A stretch of 64,000 nucleotides of DNA from the NCBI RefSeq assembly GCF_002999335.1, contig NW_020312325.1, forward strand, positions 1 through 64,000, written 5' to 3'. Numbering within the stretch: the first letter of the stretch is position 1; every line of letters begins with the position of its first letter. This DNA comes from Cyclospora cayetanensis (taxonomy: Eukaryota; Apicomplexa; Conoidasida; Eucoccidiorida; Eimeriidae). Below are positions 10,888 to 23,480 of this stretch, in pieces. The notes beneath the pieces were generated by a model that ran no database searches, was not told the origin of the DNA, and worked only from the letters and a program-made list of their open reading frames with translations. A program made the translations under genes and the position numbers.

Positions 10888-12796
10888 TTATGAATGTCCG
10901 TCATTGCCCGTGTCATCGTCTCGCCAAGGATCCCACGCGTTTGATCTACAGTATCAGCAGATGCAGGGCAGACGAAATATTTGGCTTTTGAGTGCAATCA
11001 ATTCTCGAGCAGGAGGGCGCCGACCCAACTTGTACTGCTGTAGCGCAGCAACCATGCGTTGCGCCAGTAGGCTCAAATCCGTTCCTGAACGCGACATGGA
11101 TCTATGGGGTACATTCACGTGCTCCGCCAGTGGCTCCATAAATTTATCCCACCACAGATGCATATTCATTGAAGGACCCAGGACCTTTCCAATTCACCAC
11201 GAGGCATCCGCCACTAGAAGCCGACGAGCGAGGAAATACAACAGTGCAGACATGCGTTTTTCGTTTACCGGTTGTGACAAAAACCTATTTGAATATTGAA
11301 CGAGACAACATGTGCTTCCCATGAGCCTGTACATTTCGTGCTTCGATACATATGACTTTAGAAGCAGCTGTCGAACGTCAGCGAGAATTACTGGAAGGAC
11401 TACTCCCCCTTTTCGCAGGGCATGATGTGGTTCAAACGGTGGCAGCATCGCTCCTGGGTCTCCGACCGGCAACCGATAATATGGGTGCCGGGCCAATGTA
11501 GGCGCTGAACTCGACAAAATGGATGCCGAAATGCTGCCTGGAGCAGGACTGATATCGGAGGAAGAGGGACTAGCCTAAAGACACAAACATTACGCCACAC
11601 AAAAGGTTATGCTCAACTGGGATCCAACTCTGAGGAACTGCGGTGAGACACAGAGTTACTGACACCTTGGGCCTGGTCAAAAACAATATGGGCACGTCGA
11701 AAACGCAGAGTGCCAAGTCAGCACGCCATTAATGCATCTTGCTATTATGTGGACAGAGGGGTCAACCTGAAGAAACTGAGTAAATGCAATGCTACAATTA
11801 CCGAAAAGACAAGCCGCATACCTCCTGTGTTCAGGAAGAGGTAGCATCACCCATTTGCGTAGTAAGGGGCTGCGTGACTGCCGCCGGTGCCCCTGCCTGG
11901 TCCTGGACTAGCGGTGCAGAATCGGAAATCCCAAGGAGAGTGTCGTCGAAGAACGACGTCAGGGAGGGCCTCATCCTCAGGTATTGCTTGACTACTATAT
12001 GGTGATGTACTGCACCCAGACGCCTCCTCAATACCCTGCTCGCCGTCGCCAGTTAGAAACCCAGGCACCTCTTCTTGGCTAGAAGGGAGTCAGGGAACAA
12101 CGAATGTCCAAGGTTGAAAGGACTGAGTTCGATGCTGGAAGGCGTTCCTGGCACAAGGTCTATCTGGGCCTGTAACAATGCCTCAAAATGTTCTAGTGGG
12201 TCTATCCAAGCCTCAACGTGTTTGGTTTTCTTGGGAGGTAAATGTACTTCATTTTCTAGCTCTTCCAGGTGCTTCAACCTCTTCTTCCTCTTTCTCGGCT
12301 GCTGTTCTGTGCTGGCTCCAGACATTGTTGCCTCTGCTGGATTTAATACTGCCATTGGCTCCCCTGTCGCCTGGGCTTCCTGCTCCGTGCCCAGTACTTC
12401 CTCTGCCCCTTCGCACAATTTCGGATCTGAGCTCGGTCCTGTTCCCTCATCCTCACCTCCTGCTTTCCCTCCAGCCAGCCTGCGATCTACTGCCGCTACC
12501 TTGTATTCGGTCCTGCCTTCCAGCCGACACAAATACACTGTCCGTATGAAAAACACAACAGATGCAATAATGGTAAGAAGCTGGAAAGCTTTGTGGCGCC
12601 GCCACCTGTTGCTTGAGCCAAAATATTTCAACCTTTCCTCCACTTTTTCAGGGTGTGAGTCAGGGCCAGCAGAAGGATTAGGCAGAGGAGGGGGGGCCTG
12701 AAGGAATGCCTTCTGAGTGTGCTGCCCGTGGAAGGGGCCGTCGTTCGACATCAAGGCAACAGGTTCATGCATTCCATCAAGGGTGTTCACACCAAT
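10888..12796 (-). pseudogene. pseudogene of two-exon membrane-protein family, copy A
   Basis: This is homologous to the intact genes at 25,535-27,520 and 36,992-38,955. Exon 1 spans 12,796-11,822 and exon 2 spans 11,574-10,888, with the GT and AG splice sites kept at the same positions. Lesions: the initiator ATG is ATT (12,796-12,794); a frameshift near 12,080 ends the first long frame at 12,053; a deletion of several tens of bases plus another frame change lies near 11,950; a stop precedes the exon-1 donor; and two in-frame TGA codons occur in exon 2 at 11,196-11,194 and 10,956-10,954. Exon 2 is still exactly 687 bases, the same length as in B and C, so it has no net indels. The membrane segment and the HPYYRLPVGDPG, LARR-LVADA and NMHLWW motifs remain readable. 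It is probably not functional. Confidence 0.85.
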
Positions 12797-13074
12797 TCGC
12801 CCTAAGGTTTACATGGGGGAGAACTCGAGCGTGGTTTTGAAAGCCAGTTGTTGCTTGCACCGGTAGACTCGATAAGACGAAGTAGGTAGACTGAAATGCC
12901 CACATTGCCGAGGGCTCTACTAGACACAACAGGATGGCGGTGTTAAACATGGCGTATTGAGTTGGTGAGTTGATCAGTTTAAAATATCTTGCAGTGTAGT
13001 GAGAGCTGCTGCATGCTCAGCAATGAAATTTCACTATAACTACGTCAGATGTCAATGAATCCATTCGTGCTGTG

Positions 13075-13272
13075 CTAGTCGTATTCGCGCCTTTTCCACT
13101 TCTCTGTCACATTGAACCATTGTTGTGCTTTTGAAATGGAGTACATACGGCTATCATAGAGCAATTTGAAGTTGAACCCCTTACTGCAGAAGACCATCTT
13201 GGGCACTGATCCGGATCGAGCCAGCCTCACCAAGCCGACGTAGATGTGGGGTTTCAGACAAGTGCACTGCAC
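13075..13272 (-). other. conserved 65-codon frame upstream of the pseudogene (copy A)
   Basis: The frame begins with GTG, contains internal ATGs, and ends in KRREYD before TAG. The same frame is open in unit C (36,516-36,713) and interrupted by one TGA in unit B (25,059-25,256). Readable shared stretches are QCTCLKPH, MVFCSKGF and SKAQQWFN. It lies about 280 bases upstream of the membrane-protein gene on the same strand in every unit, so it could be a remnant exon, a 5' UTR stretch or retroelement sequence. No domain was recognised. Confidence 0.3.
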
Positions 13273-14879
13273 CTAGACCCCTGAACCATGTCTTATAGAG
13301 CTTAAATGCTGTAGCATCTGTTCGTGCATTTAGTGGAGCTTCAGTACGGAGGGGTATCCCCTCGTTATGCTGAAGTTACAGGCTTGCGGCACTGTAGAGT
13401 GGTCCATCATAGTAGCCAGACACGCCATTGCAGTTTCATTCCCTACCACTCCGCTTCGGCAATCAAGACGCCATATATATATGCTAGGCTTCAGTATTAA
13501 AATTAATCTTACGCTGCAAGCTGTGAAATCGGCCATCTTGCACTGTGATGGCTCTCGTGCAATGCCTTCACAAGAAAACAGCCCAGGTGCGATGACTGTA
13601 TTTGCGTTTATGCTCGCCAAGCAAGTGTATCGAAGAAAAACAACGTATGTTTGGAGTGTTTGCGGCCTCGTGTCTAAGCTTTTATCACGTGCTATAGACA
13701 GAACGCCGTATGAGCTTTTATCAACCGCTGTCGACAGAACACTAAGGCGCTGAGTCGCCCTGCACCCACTGTTACGTTCTATTCAAGACATTCTTACGGA
13801 GGTCCTCAACTTCTAACTCAATACACGTTTGATAGAAAGCTTTCAAACTTTCGTGAGTATGTGTTCTGTAGTTCTTCCGTGACTCTGGCCGCACCCCTAC
13901 GTTGCCTACAAAAGGGGAAAAGTCAACTACAATGCCCATCAATGCACCAACGAGGCATTCCGATCATTCATGATTAGCTGAGCAGAATATCAGTACGTCA
14001 CGATAAAGTGATTACGCAACAGCAAAAGAGTTTCCGCTTCAAAGCCACTTCGCACGCAAGTACAAGCGGGAAGAGCAGAGCTCATGAGGAAAGCAATGCG
14101 CACCTACAGCTAAGGAGGGAAATCAAGCGAGAGATGCAGAGTATCCACTAGCTAGCAAGGAGGCAAACCAGCACGACTGTGGTAGTCCAACGGTTGGTTG
14201 TTCTTAGAGTGCTGAATTGTGAACGGCCTCTTACTACAGAACCTAGGACAAGTAAAATGTGTAACGTGCATCGAAGTACACGGTAGTTCAGCAGCTCTTC
14301 CGCTCCTCATGAAGATATTCCTGCATACCAAAACAAGCGATTCATGCAGCAGAGTAAATTCTACAATTCCATTAGGAGGAATAAGCATGCATGTGAATTT
14401 GAGATAATTGAAGTTGTGCAAGCACAATTCTGAGTGTAGAGAACGTATCTAAGATCATGAGTGGGTATTGCTTTTAAAGCCTTGATGACTATTGAGCTGT
14501 GTTCTAGTCACAACACAAGCTTGAGGCAAGAACAAGTATTAGGAAATGAGAGAGGTATCGCCCATTGCGACTCGCCTTGTGAAGTAGCCCAAGCCACGAA
14601 TTCTGCTGCAGGCAACGACGCCCACAACTACTTCTTTGTCAACCACTGGGACTGGCATTGGCCACCACTGTATTTCGTCAGCAACTCTCTACTAGAGTGT
14701 TTTTGGTTTTTAATAGTCTCGGAACCCAGCACTGTTACACTGCTTGTGGTTGCGTCAGCTTAATTCCACTCGCTTCCCTGCGAGGAGTAATTCGGATATC
14801 TTTGGTACTTCTTTGGGAACCCAATATTAATAGTAATCGAGCATTGTTAGATTACGAGAAAGCAGCGTGGTATTTTGAG

Positions 14880-17850
14880 CAGTGAATCGCGGTAGAATTG
14901 CAAATGATCAGAGCCACCTGGCCACAAGCCTCTTCGTCCGATCGCCGTCTGCTGCATCCTGTAGACCCGCATATCCACCAGAACAGAATCTCCAGGCTCA
15001 AAACACACAGCTAACTGCCGATTATTGCAGCTACGTGATTGTGTCAGGCTTCATGCATAGATTCGCGCCCACTAGGCAGCTATTCTGTGAGCCCCCCTCC
15101 TGCCAACGGTTGCTGGTGACCCGCCCCTCCCTCACCCCCTAGGCCATCTGACCTGCACTTCAATCAAAGATTCTTCCCCCATGCTGTATCAAGAGTGCGG
15201 TGTAAGTACACATATATGCTGACTCAGTACAAGGAAGAACATCGTGCCGAACAGTTGAATGTCTGTGAGCATGGGTGGCTAATAGAGCAGAAGGGAACGG
15301 CTGGTGCCTTCCGGCTACCCGTCTGCCTCAGGGTGGTTCACAGAGATCATATTCTTGTCCACGAGTAGGCGCATCGTACAGGCACGTCGGAACGCACTAG
15401 CGCCATTTAGGTCCCCACCCAAAATGACACGCCTTGGCAATCTTGAAGCTGCTATGCACGAGGCAAGCGTAATTGAGCAACTTTTTCAGCCGTTATGCAG
15501 TTGAAGCACGGGAGGAAATGGGCAAAGCTGCTGATTCCGTCAACAATGGCGTAGTTGCTATCTTGACCTTTGACCTCCAGGAGTCCAACAAAAGCATTGG
15601 TAGTCAGAACAGTTCAAGTCTCTTTAGAAAATCGTTGGTCTTGCACAAAGGTCGGGTTTAGGAGACCTTCGTGGCTTCAGCTGCTAGCAATTTGGGCAGC
15701 ACAGTGCATACTGCTCTGTCATGCTCAGGCCACCAGAAGGACCGTAAATGCTGTTTCGCTGCATCTTGAATCATATGGTGTTTCGAAAGACCATGGTCAT
15801 GAACATTGCGCAAAACGGCACTGCGGAGCAAGGTTAGAGTGCATAAGTGACGGTGCTGTTGCTTGTTCTGAACCACAACAGGCTATCCTAGACGTGGTCG
15901 ACCTTCAGCCGTTTGTCATTATGATTTTGGCAACAGTGGCGCATACATGGATGTCAAAGGCACGGACTTCAAGCAATCTCGATAGAAACCATGAATCTTT
16001 GTAGCCGAGAACGGCTGCGCTGCACAAGCGTAAACCACTGGGGCGTCGCGAGAGCACGTAAGCAACCACGCTGGTGATGCCCGTAATATACCCCGCTGTA
16101 ATATCGTAGTGAAAGAAGCGCCCTAGCCAGCAAACAACTCTAGAATAAGCGAAGTCCTGTAATCTCTTTGAGTACATTGCGAATTGACGAACTGGCTGGA
16201 CAGTGAAAGGACGCCCATAAAATAGTGCCTGCATTTTTCGTGCCACGCCACGCCGCATAAAGCTCCTTTTCCCGCACCGAGTACCACTTCCAATTTTGGC
16301 GAAGTGGTTAGAGCAACAAGAAATACATTTATGCTCTAGAGAGCCTGTAATTCGTTTAGGGAGAAAGCACTTACTGCTATGTCACGAATATCGGTTGCTA
16401 GGAGGAAACAGTATCAGGCAGCGCAAGTAGGGGGTAAGTTTTAAGGCCACCGGCATGCATCCCTGGGGCAGCATCAGCCTACTCTCTGCAGGTCCTAGAC
16501 TGAATTTTCATAACAACTTTGCTCAACAACATAAGGATCCTGGCGTATCCAAAAATGAAATATTGATAGAATATGCAAGACCACAGAAATTCACAGCTTT
16601 TCTGGGGTGTGCGTAAAGGTAAAAGTCCCACGACAATTATTTTGACTATTTGTTCAATTCCTACATCTGAAAAGGAATTTATCAGGAACACAGGTGCTCT
16701 CATGAGAAATAAACACTTGCATGCCTTCCCATATCATTGCCCCACCTACAGTAGTTCCCACAGTAGCTGGTTCGGGTGCCATAAATGTTGTAGGTGGTCT
16801 TGGACGTCTTGGCTCAATCCTCAGGCATCCTCCATGCGAAATTCCGGTCAGCCGTCCTTGAAAGGTTTACTGAAGCTATTGATCAACTTGACGTCACATC
16901 TCAAGTGAGACAGTAGTGAGAGCAAACGCATATATCTATATTCAAGCTTGCAGATTCCGGCATGGAAGCCATTTTCATGCCTGCCATCAGGTTGAATGGG
17001 GATTGTAAGGAGGTATATGCGAGCGAAGTCAATGCTGGATAGACTGTAAGGCCGTGTATGTTGCAGGCTAGTTCGCCTAATCGACCTATCGAGAACTTCT
17101 TCTTCACAGAGATCCTGTTGGGGGCATTAGAGTTGGCACTCAGACTCCATCTTCCGTCGTTTCCCGGCATCCACACCGGGTTATGCATAAGGGCGCTAAG
17201 CGACTCCTGGACTTTAGCTATTTCTAACAAGCCACCTGCCTAAAGCTCAGCCTTCCCTCCATGTTACGCGGATTTTAATACTGCAAAACATAGCTTGGGG
17301 CTGAGTCAGGAATCAGCTAGATGCGTTGCGGTGGACGGCCAGCATGGCGCTAGTGGGCCGGCAGCCCACCATTATTCAGCACATTTGCCAAGTTCTCCTT
17401 GATACTGCCTATTCCTCTTGTTCCTCAACTGAAATGTCAATTGCATTCACTGGTAAGCACTCACCACAGATGCATGAAAAATGTCGCTCATGCTATTGAA
17501 AACCAATTCCCTCAGGCTCACCAAACAGAAATTCGTTGTGAAGAAGAGCAGGCGCTGCTTTTTCATGGAGGTGTTTGGACTACAGAGTGTGTAGCTGTGC
17601 CCACCTGCACAGCTTCCACGGACCATCCACGGCATAAGTAAGATTAAGTCATGGTGCATAGGTCGAAGGTTGAAATAGTTGGCCATAGTGCTAAAACCCA
17701 CTTTCGACTTTCCAGGGCATTTAACTGCCATAGGCACAGCGTGGCTTGCGTTTTGCCCCCCGCATGCAAATAGGAGACTCAAAGACTGAGCTTGATAGGA
17801 AGCGGACAAACTACAGTTTAGCGGCGTCTTCTCGAACAGCGTTTTCACTT
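14880..17850 (-). mobile_element. decayed Ty3/gypsy pol, unit A
   Basis: Read on the minus strand: protease-like region about 17,850-17,400; RT about 17,240-16,480 (NDGRWSLSANSNAPNRISVK corresponds to the RT motif around the first conserved DGxxR); RNase H about 16,320-15,905 (GRPFTVQPVRQ, WLGRFFHYDI, VLSRRP); integrase zinc-binding region about 15,880-15,655 (HDHGLSKHHMIQ, FWWPEHDR); integrase core about 15,600-15,260; integrase C-terminal region near 15,020-14,960 (FEPGDSVLVDM). Each block is interrupted by stops or frameshifts. The motif order RT-RNase H-integrase is diagnostic of Ty3/gypsy. Chromovirus-like elements of this class are reported from Eimeria genomes. Confidence 0.85.
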
Positions 17851-17994
17851 TACATCAATTTTCAAGGAATATTAGGAATTCTCATCCATTACTTCAAGTT
17901 TAGTTTTGCTAAGGATTAACCTGGAAGAAGTATCCAACTGAGGTGCTATCCTCTTGGGCCCCCGTCACTGTCACCTAGCATGCATGGGGGGATT

Positions 17995-20345
17995 ATTGTC
18001 TCTCCCCTAAGCAGCTTGCTTCCAATTGGGCTGGTGTCTTTGTTCAGAGTTTCCGGGATTTTGTGTGTGCTCGCACTTCTCCAATATACGAGCGGCTATG
18101 CTCAACTAGAAGCAGGCGCGTTGATCGGGGGCTGTGAGGGGGCTGCTTCGGAATTCAGGTTTACTAAGGCTCTCTTTTCCCGTCCGGTTTCGACTGTTGA
18201 CTAGCACCGGAGAAGTGACTCTCACAACCCACCAGTTCCTGATTCCCATGTAGCGCATTTGTATCAACACAACACGGCGAAGTGGACTCATTTGATTCTG
18301 ACACATGATGATGTACATAGCTTGTGGAGGCCCTAGTGGTTGTTGGCTTGGTAGCTGAGGTGATGTCGCCCTGCGACTACCTGCTGTGGCTCTCCAAGTA
18401 TTACTGTTGTAAACCAATAGTAAAGCAGGTGTTTATGCGTGATAAGGCTTCTGCTATTCAAAGTTTCACGTTATCGATTTACCAATGCAAGGTTGCGTTA
18501 TGCGGATGTCGGCACGAGCCGAGGGGTCAGGGCTTGTATGAAAGCTTGAGCTGTGATGGTCCTCCCAGGCAGACAAACTTCTCTACAAGAAGAGCCCTAC
18601 CATTGAAGTGTACTACCTCCGCCAAACGTGCTGCAATAAACTCTAGCTACTGTTGAAGTGTGGGGTACCATGCCAGCAACATCTCTAATCAGCCGAATAA
18701 ATTTCGACGGCCTGCCCGGCAGTGCACCTGTCATGCTTGTCTGGTTAGCATGAAGTCATCGATGCGTCCATAAATATTAAACTGGCTTCCAAATTCTTTC
18801 TACCAATGACGGAGCTACTGTGTCCACACGAGCTTGAAGGCAGGCGTTTGTCGCGCCAACAGAGTTTGTCCATGGTCAACTTCCACCACCATACGGTGCA
18901 TCCGTTTGTCCCTCGTTCCAGTCTGAAACAAACGAGGACCAGGCGGCAAAAGTACCAATCAGCCTCAGTCAAACCAGACAATTGTTCTAGAAAAACCTGA
19001 TAGCTCAATGCATTCACGGCCAGTGAATGAGAAAAGAAGGGTTGCATCGATTCATTCGGTGCTACCAACTGCAATGCTTCAACTGCTTTTCATAAGGAAA
19101 CGCTCAGCTCCAGATTCAATACAAGCTTGATGAGACGCTATTGAGTAATTTCCGTAAAAGTCACCACCTCTTTCTCCGGCGACCCTCAGAGATCCTAACA
19201 TTAGGAGAGACGGCCAGAGAGGCTTGGCGCACCCCATCTGCTATGCATTCTTAGCATTCGCGCTTAGTGCACAAAGCAATTAGTGTGCAGGCACACAGCA
19301 TTGCACCTTGTTGCGGCGTTGGCACACTACAGCAAAACACATTCGTAGTGATATTCTTTACCAATTCCTTATTGTCTATAAGTAGCGTAATGATTTGTTG
19401 CTGAGTTCAGCTTGGCCCGCTACACTTAGAGGTGCAGCTACATGCGCCTCAACATGCCCTTTCCCTTCATATCGGGAAATCTTAGGGGCACGGGAGAGAG
19501 AAGGGGCAGTCTATTCCGAAAGCACTCAATGAATTTCAATGATATTCTTGATGAGTCTGGATCTTGGCGCATCCGTGCAAACGCTTTACATTGAATGTCA
19601 AAAATGGTAGTACCGCATGGTTTCGATGCAGCTGTTCACCAGTCATCCAGTGGCTACGGATGCACTGGGAAATCACATTTCCATAGAACACCTGTCTTGC
19701 TTTAGTCACGCCATTCGGCACGTCAGTAATTTGTTTTGTGTGGAGGCATTCGGGAAAATGAATTCTCTGGAGGTTGAAGCTGACGGTGGCACAACGCCTG
19801 TTGGGGTGACAGAGTTCAGACTTCAAGATGATGTGAACAGAGTAGACTCGCAGTTGGTAGGAAGGCTCTATTTGTGAGCCAATTCGAAATTTGTAAATAT
19901 ATCGATGCGCCTATGCCGATCAGAGACGTATGACGATTGCAATGGTGTGCAAGTACTTGACGCTAATCAGCCGGTCGGGAGTGTACCTCACTCGGTACCA
20001 GCAGAGGGATGGAACCGAGTCCACCTTGCGGCATGGTAGCTAGAAGGACCCACAGTTTGGTGGTGGCTATATTAATACAAAGGATCACGCTACCTGTAGG
20101 GATAGTTACAATCCAAGCCTTCCTACAGTCCCTGTTTCATTGGCTTGCGCCGAAGTCAGCAAGCCTCGGGAAATGACAGAAGACTGAAGTGAGGAAATTC
20201 AATCGGTCGGCATACACGGAAAGGTTAACATTCACTCTATTCACGTCTTCATATACACGAACACAGCTGCATTGCCGTTAGGAGATCAAATTCATGGAAC
20301 CATGCTGCTTAGTGAGGAAAGAAGGAACACAAAGGAGAGGATGAG
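17995..20345 (+). repeat. segment X, copy X1
   Basis: The segment begins at 'attgtctctcc' and is repeated almost identically as X2 (29,461-31,800), offset by 11,463 bases. It lies between gag (previous unit) and the protease-like region of pol. It has open frames on both strands that are conserved in both copies: 18,324-18,656 (+), 18,417-18,106 (-), 19,074-18,745 (-) and 19,826-19,536 (-). None matches a domain I recognise, and conservation may only reflect recent duplication. A diverged relative lies at 2.7-2.95 kb and a weaker one near 59.74 kb. Confidence 0.75.
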
Positions 20346-20479
20346 CCCCCTATGCATGTTGAGTTCCAGTGACGGGGGCCCAAGAGCATAGCACCTCAGT
20401 TGGATAGGTGTTCCAGATTAATCCTTAGCAGAAGTAAACCTTAGGTTATGGATAAGCATTCCTAATGTTCCTTGAAAGT

Positions 20480-23400
20480 TGATGTAAAGTGAAACCGCTA
20501 TTCGAGGAGACGCCGCTGAACTGCATTTTGTCCGCTTCCTATCAAGCGCAGTCTTTGAGTCTCGTATGTGCATGCGGGAGGCAAAACGCAAGAACCGCTG
20601 TGCCTATGGCAGCTAAATGCCCTGGAAAGTCGAAAATGGGTTTAGCACTATGGCCAACTACTTCAGCCTTCGACCTATGCACCATGACATAATCTTACTT
20701 ATGCCATAGGTGGTCCGTGGAAGCTGCGCAGGTGGGCACAGCTACGCACTCTGTAGTCCAAACACCTCTACAAAAAGCAACGCCTGCCCTTCTTCACAAC
20801 GGATTTCTGTTTGGTGAGCCTGAGAGAATTGGTTTTCAATAGCATGAGCGACATTTTTCATGCAACTGTGGTGAGTGCTTACTAGTGAATGCAATTGACG
20901 TTTCATTTGAAGAACAAGAGGAATAGGCAGTATCAAGGAGAGCGTGGCAAATGTGCTGAATAATGGCGGGCTGCCGGCCCACTAGCACCATGCTGACCGT
21001 CCACCGCAACGCATCTAGCTGATTCCTGACTCAGCCCCAAGCTATGTTTTGCAGTATTAAAATCCGCGTAACATGGAGGGAAGGCTGAGCTTTAGGCAGG
21101 TGGCTTGTTAGAAATAGCTAAAGTCCAGGAATTGCCTAGCGCCCTTATGCATCGCCCGGTGTGGATGCCGGGAAACGACGGAAGAAGGCGTCTGAGTGCC
21201 AACTTTAATGCCCCCAACACGACCTCTGAAGAAGAAGCTGTCGATGGCTCGATTAGGCGAACTAGCCTGCAACATACACGGCCTAACAGTCTATTCGACA
21301 GCTGATCTCCCTCGCATATACCTTCTTACAATCCTCATTCAACCTGATGGCAGGCATGAAAATGTTTTTCCATGCCAGAATCTGCAAGCTTGAATATAGA
21401 TATATGCGTTTGTTCTCATTACTGCCTCAGTTGAGATGTAACGTCAACTTCATCAATAACTTCAGTAAACCTTTCAAAGAGGGCTGACAGGAATTTTGCA
21501 TGGAGGATGCCTGAGGATTGAGTCAAGACGTCTAAGACCACCTACGACATTTATGGCACCCGAATCAGGTACTGTGGGAACTACTGTAGATGGGGCAATG
21601 ATATGGGAAGGCATGCAAGTGTTTATTTCTCATCAGAGCACCTGTGTTCCTGATAAATTCCTTTTCGGATGTAGGAATTGAACAAATAGTCAAAATAATT
21701 GTCGTGGGACTTTTACCTTGGCGCACACCCCAGAAAAGCTGCGAATTTCTGTGCTCTTGCACATTTCAATCAATCTTTCATTTTTGGACACGCTCGGATC
21801 CTTATGTTGTTGAGCAAAGTTGTTATGAAAATTCAGTCTAGGACCTGCAGAGAGTAGGCTGATGCTGCCCAAGGGATGCATGCCGGCGGCCTTAAAACTT
21901 ACCCCCTACTTGCGCTGCCTGACACTGTTTCCTCCTAACAACCGATATTCGTGACATAGCGGTAAGTGCTTTCTCTCTAAATACATTGCCGTCTCTCCAG
22001 AGCATACACGTATTTCTTGTTGCTCTAACCCCTTCGCCAAAATTGGAAGTGGTACTCGGTGCGGGAAAAGGAGCTTTATGCGGCGTGGCGTGGCACGAAA
22101 AATGCAGGCACTATTTTATGGGCGTCCTTTCACTGTCCAGCCAATTCGTCAATTTGCAATGCACGTTGCACAGAGATTACAGGACTTTGCTTATTTTAGA
22201 GTTGTTTGCTGGCTTGGGCGCTTCTTGCACTACGATACTACAGCGAGGTATATCACGGGCATCACCAGCGTGGTTGCTTACGTGCTCTCGCGACGCCTCA
22301 GTGATTCACTGTTGTGCAGCGCAGCCACTTGCAACTACAAAAATTCATGGCTTTTATCGAGAGTGCTTGAACTTCTTGCCTTTGACATCCATGTATGCGC
22401 CACTGTTCCCAAAATCAGAATGACAAACAGCTGAAGGACGACCACGTCTAGGATAGCCTGTTGTGGTTCAAAACAAGCAATGACACCATCACCTGTGCAC
22501 TCTGACCTTGCTCCGCAGTGCCGTTTTACGCAATGTTTATGAACATGGTCTTTCGAAACACCATATGATTCAAGATGCAGCGGAACATCATTTACGGTCC
22601 TTCTGGTGGCCTGAGCACAACAGAGCAGTATGCACTGTGCTGCCCAAATTGCTAGCAGCTAAAGTCACGAAGGTCTCCTAAACACGACCTTTGTGCAAGA
22701 CCAACGATTTTCTAAAGAGACTTGAACTGTTCTGACTACCAATGTTCTTTGTTGGACTCCTGGAGGTCAAAGGTCAAGATAGCAACTACGCCATTGTTGA
22801 CGGAATCAGCAGCTTTGCCCATTTCCTCCCGTGCTTCAACTGCGTAACGGCTGAAAAAGTTGCTCAATTACGCTTGCCTCGTGCATAGCAGCTTCAAGAT
22901 TGCCAAGGCGTGTCATTTTGGGTGGGGACCCGAATTTCGCTAGTGCATTCTGGCGTGCCTGTACGACGCGCCTCATCGACAAGAATACGACCGCTGTGAA
23001 CCACCCTGAGGCAACCGGTAGCTGGTGTACACCAGCCGTTCCCTTCTGCAGTATTAGCCACCCATGCTCACAGACATCAACTGTTCGGCACGATGTTCTT
23101 CCTTGTACTGAGTCAGCATATATGTATACTTACCCCGCACTTTTGATATAGCATGGGGGAAGAATCTTTGATCGAAGCGTAGGCCAGATGGCCGAGGCGG
23201 TGAGGGGGGCGGGTCACCAGCAACCGTTGGCAGGGGGGAGGTTCACAGAATAGCTGCCTAGTGGGCGCGAATCTATGCATGAAGCCTGACACAATCACGT
23301 AGCTGCAATAATCGGCAGTTAGCTGTGTGTTTTGATCTTGGATATGCGGTTCTGGTGGATATGCAGGCCTACAGGATGCAACAGACGGTGATTGGACGAA

Positions 23401-23480
23401 GAGGCTTGTGCCCAGGTGACTCGGACCATTCGCAATTCTACCGCGATTCACTGCTCAGAATAGCGCGCTGCTTTCTCGTA
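20480..23480 (+). mobile_element. decayed Ty3/gypsy pol, unit B
   Basis: Protease-like region at 20,489-20,960. RT at about 21,090-21,840, with a degraded MPGNDGR block and a DLPRIYLLTI-type block. RNase H at 22,030-22,434 (SVREKELYA, GRPFTVQPIRQ, WLGRFLHYD, VLSRR). Integrase zinc-binding region at about 22,460-22,680 (HGLSKHHMIQDAAE, FWWPEH). Integrase core at about 22,740-23,060 (KGQDSNYAIVDG with the first Asp region, then GGDPNFASAFWRA at about 22,920, where the second catalytic Asp is followed by P). Integrase C-terminal region at about 23,325-23,370 (LGYAVLVDMQ). The readable frame changes between and within blocks and stops are common, so this copy cannot encode a full polyprotein. No LTR pair was identified by eye. 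Confidence 0.85.

Larger units (their letters stand above)
8935..17985 (-). repeat. repeat unit A, inverted copy of units B and C
   Basis: Read on the minus strand, this stretch matches 20,345-29,450 (B) and 31,800-39,975 (C) almost end to end. In minus-strand order it carries a pol remnant, the two-exon membrane-protein gene (here a pseudogene) and a gag remnant. It is more diverged from B than B is from C. Its right end (about 17,985) abuts segment X1, which is in plus orientation, so an inversion junction lies there. Confidence 0.85.

Noticed and set aside
10954..11196. In-frame TGA codons in exon 2 of copy A as possible recoding (selenocysteine or reassigned stop)
   Set aside because: Paralogues B and C have ordinary codons there, the copy has lost its start and has frameshifts, and housekeeping genes nearby use standard coding.
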